A model generated the notes under the pieces. That model had not been told where the DNA came from. It searched no databases and was given only the letters and a program-made list of their open reading frames with translations. A stretch of 64,000 nt of DNA, taken from Nocardioides sp. LHD-245 (GTDB taxonomy: Bacteria; Actinomycetota; Actinomycetes; Propionibacteriales; Nocardioidaceae). A program made the position numbers and the translations under genes. The stretch lies in assembly GCF_030929495.1 (NCBI RefSeq), contig NZ_JAVFWN010000009.1, positions 1-64,000 on the forward strand. Direction: 5' to 3'. This document shows, in pieces, positions 63,481 to 64,000 of the stretch (positions are counted from its first letter, which is position 1; every line of letters begins with the position of its first letter).

Positions 63481-64000
63481 CCGCCGTCCCCGGCCGGCAC
63501 CACCGGTACGACGGCGAGGTGCTCGACCGCGAACTCCAGCGACGCGCGCAGGTCGGCCTCCCGCTCCTCACGCGTCGTGCAGCGCCGGGTGTTGATCTCC
63601 AGCACGACCTCGCCGGCGAAGCCGCCGGCGGCGAGGTGATGCAAGAACGCGTCGGCGCCGATCGTGCCACGGCCCGGGACGAGGTGCTCGTCCTTGGCGG
63701 AGTCGGTGCCGTCGGTCAGGTGGACATGGCGCAGCCGCGGGCCGAGCCGCTCGGCCATCGCGACCGGGTCGGACTGGGCGATCGCCGCGTGGGACAGGTC
63801 GATCGTGGTGTTCGCGTAGGGCTCCTCGGAGGGATCCCAACCGGGCAGGTACATCTCCATCCGGCGCCGCGAGGCCCGCCACGGGTACATGTTCTCGACG
63901 GCGAACGCGATCCCCGAGGACTCCTCCAACGCGGCGATCCCGTTGACGAAGTCGCGGGCGTACTCCTTCTGCCACCGGAACGGCGGGTGCACCACGACGA
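63477..64000 (-). CDS. Sugar phosphate isomerase/epimerase-like protein, N-terminus missing
   Basis: The frame runs off the right end of the window, so only the last 174 or so codons are present. Segments VVVHPPFRWQ, AVENMYPW, DLSHAAIAQ, HVHLTDG and GEVVLEIN follow the order of a TIM-barrel xylose-isomerase-like fold, with the metal ligands Glu, Asp, His and Glu in sequence. The reaction is unknown. The first available start codon here (63995) is internal to the VHPPF strand, so the true start lies outside. Confidence 0.82.
   Translation of the reverse strand, partial: VVVHPPFRWQKEYARDFVNGIAALEESSGIAFAVENMYPWRASRRRMEMYLPGWDPSEEPYANTTIDLSHAAIAQSDPVAMAERLGPRLRHVHLTDGTDSAKDEHLVPGRGTIGADAFLHHLAAGGFAGEVVLEINTRRCTTREEREADLRASLEFAVEHLAVVPVVPAGDGG

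Noticed and set aside
1..64000. tRNA, rRNA, CRISPR arrays, insertion sequences, prophage or replication origin
   Set aside because: No cloverleaf with a T-loop consensus, no regularly spaced identical repeats, no transposase or integrase product and no DnaA-box cluster was found on reading both strands.

Overview
The window is 64 kb of very GC-rich chromosome from an actinobacterium, most likely a Nocardioides-like member of the Nocardioidaceae. The assignment rests on the codon bias towards G/C in third positions, heavy GTG start use, a 14-gene nuo operon next to korB, an actinobacterial menaquinone, heme and cytochrome c layout, a BldN-type sigma factor beside a BldC-type helix-turn-helix gene, and the 33-residue bTHX-like basic protein. 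No rRNA, tRNA, CRISPR array, prophage or transposase was seen. Almost everything is housekeeping or respiratory core.

Layout. 1-3207: end of korB, a small secreted protein, RarD-type transporter, class II Fic protein. 3357-20001 (all minus): polyprenyl diphosphate synthase plus the complete proton-pumping NADH dehydrogenase operon nuoA-N; most junctions are ATGA/GTGA/TGATG overlaps, but nuoA-nuoB (52 nt) and nuoK-nuoL (10 nt) are gapped and nuoH-nuoI overlap by 8 nt. 20389-30866: menG, a membrane-anchored unknown, a metallo-hydrolase, two Na+/H+ antiporters each fused to an extra soluble domain, and menD-menC-menE facing away from menA. 30905-37539: two small membrane proteins, then the cytochrome c maturation set ccsB-resB-ccdA-resA in one overlapping run with a histidine phosphatase and hemL. 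37749-47114: a secreted lytic transglycosylase, hemB, an ECF sigma factor with a propeller-type membrane partner, cobA-hemD fusion, hemC, hemA and rex. 47259-55464: glutaredoxin-like protein, acyl-CoA ligase, HAD phosphatase, BldN-like sigma factor with its DUF5667 partner, acyltransferase, epimerase, bTHX-like protein, BldC-like protein. 55854-64000: efflux pump/TetR operon, an auxiliary tryptophanyl-tRNA synthetase behind a Trp attenuator, HAD hydrolase, proC, ABC exporter, TetR and a truncated sugar isomerase.

The parts fit together as one respiratory module: menaquinone head group and prenyl tail, complex I, heme, and heme attachment to cytochromes c. The NADH/NAD+ sensor Rex is encoded here, and Rex-box-like sites lie in front of both rex-hemACD and nuoA, so heme supply and complex I look co-regulated by redox state.

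Two layers of non-gene signal stand out. First, many genes look leaderless: a TANNNT or similar -10 box ends 6 to 8 nt before the start codon (rarD, the 49.1 kb divergent pair, menE, the DUF4229 gene, the trp leader peptide and others). Second, several short palindromic repeat elements sit immediately downstream of gene 3' ends, often supplying the stop codon, and one lies in frame inside nuoG where it encodes a stretch with foreign codon use. The ribosome-mediated Trp attenuator in front of trpS is the best-supported regulatory RNA in the window.
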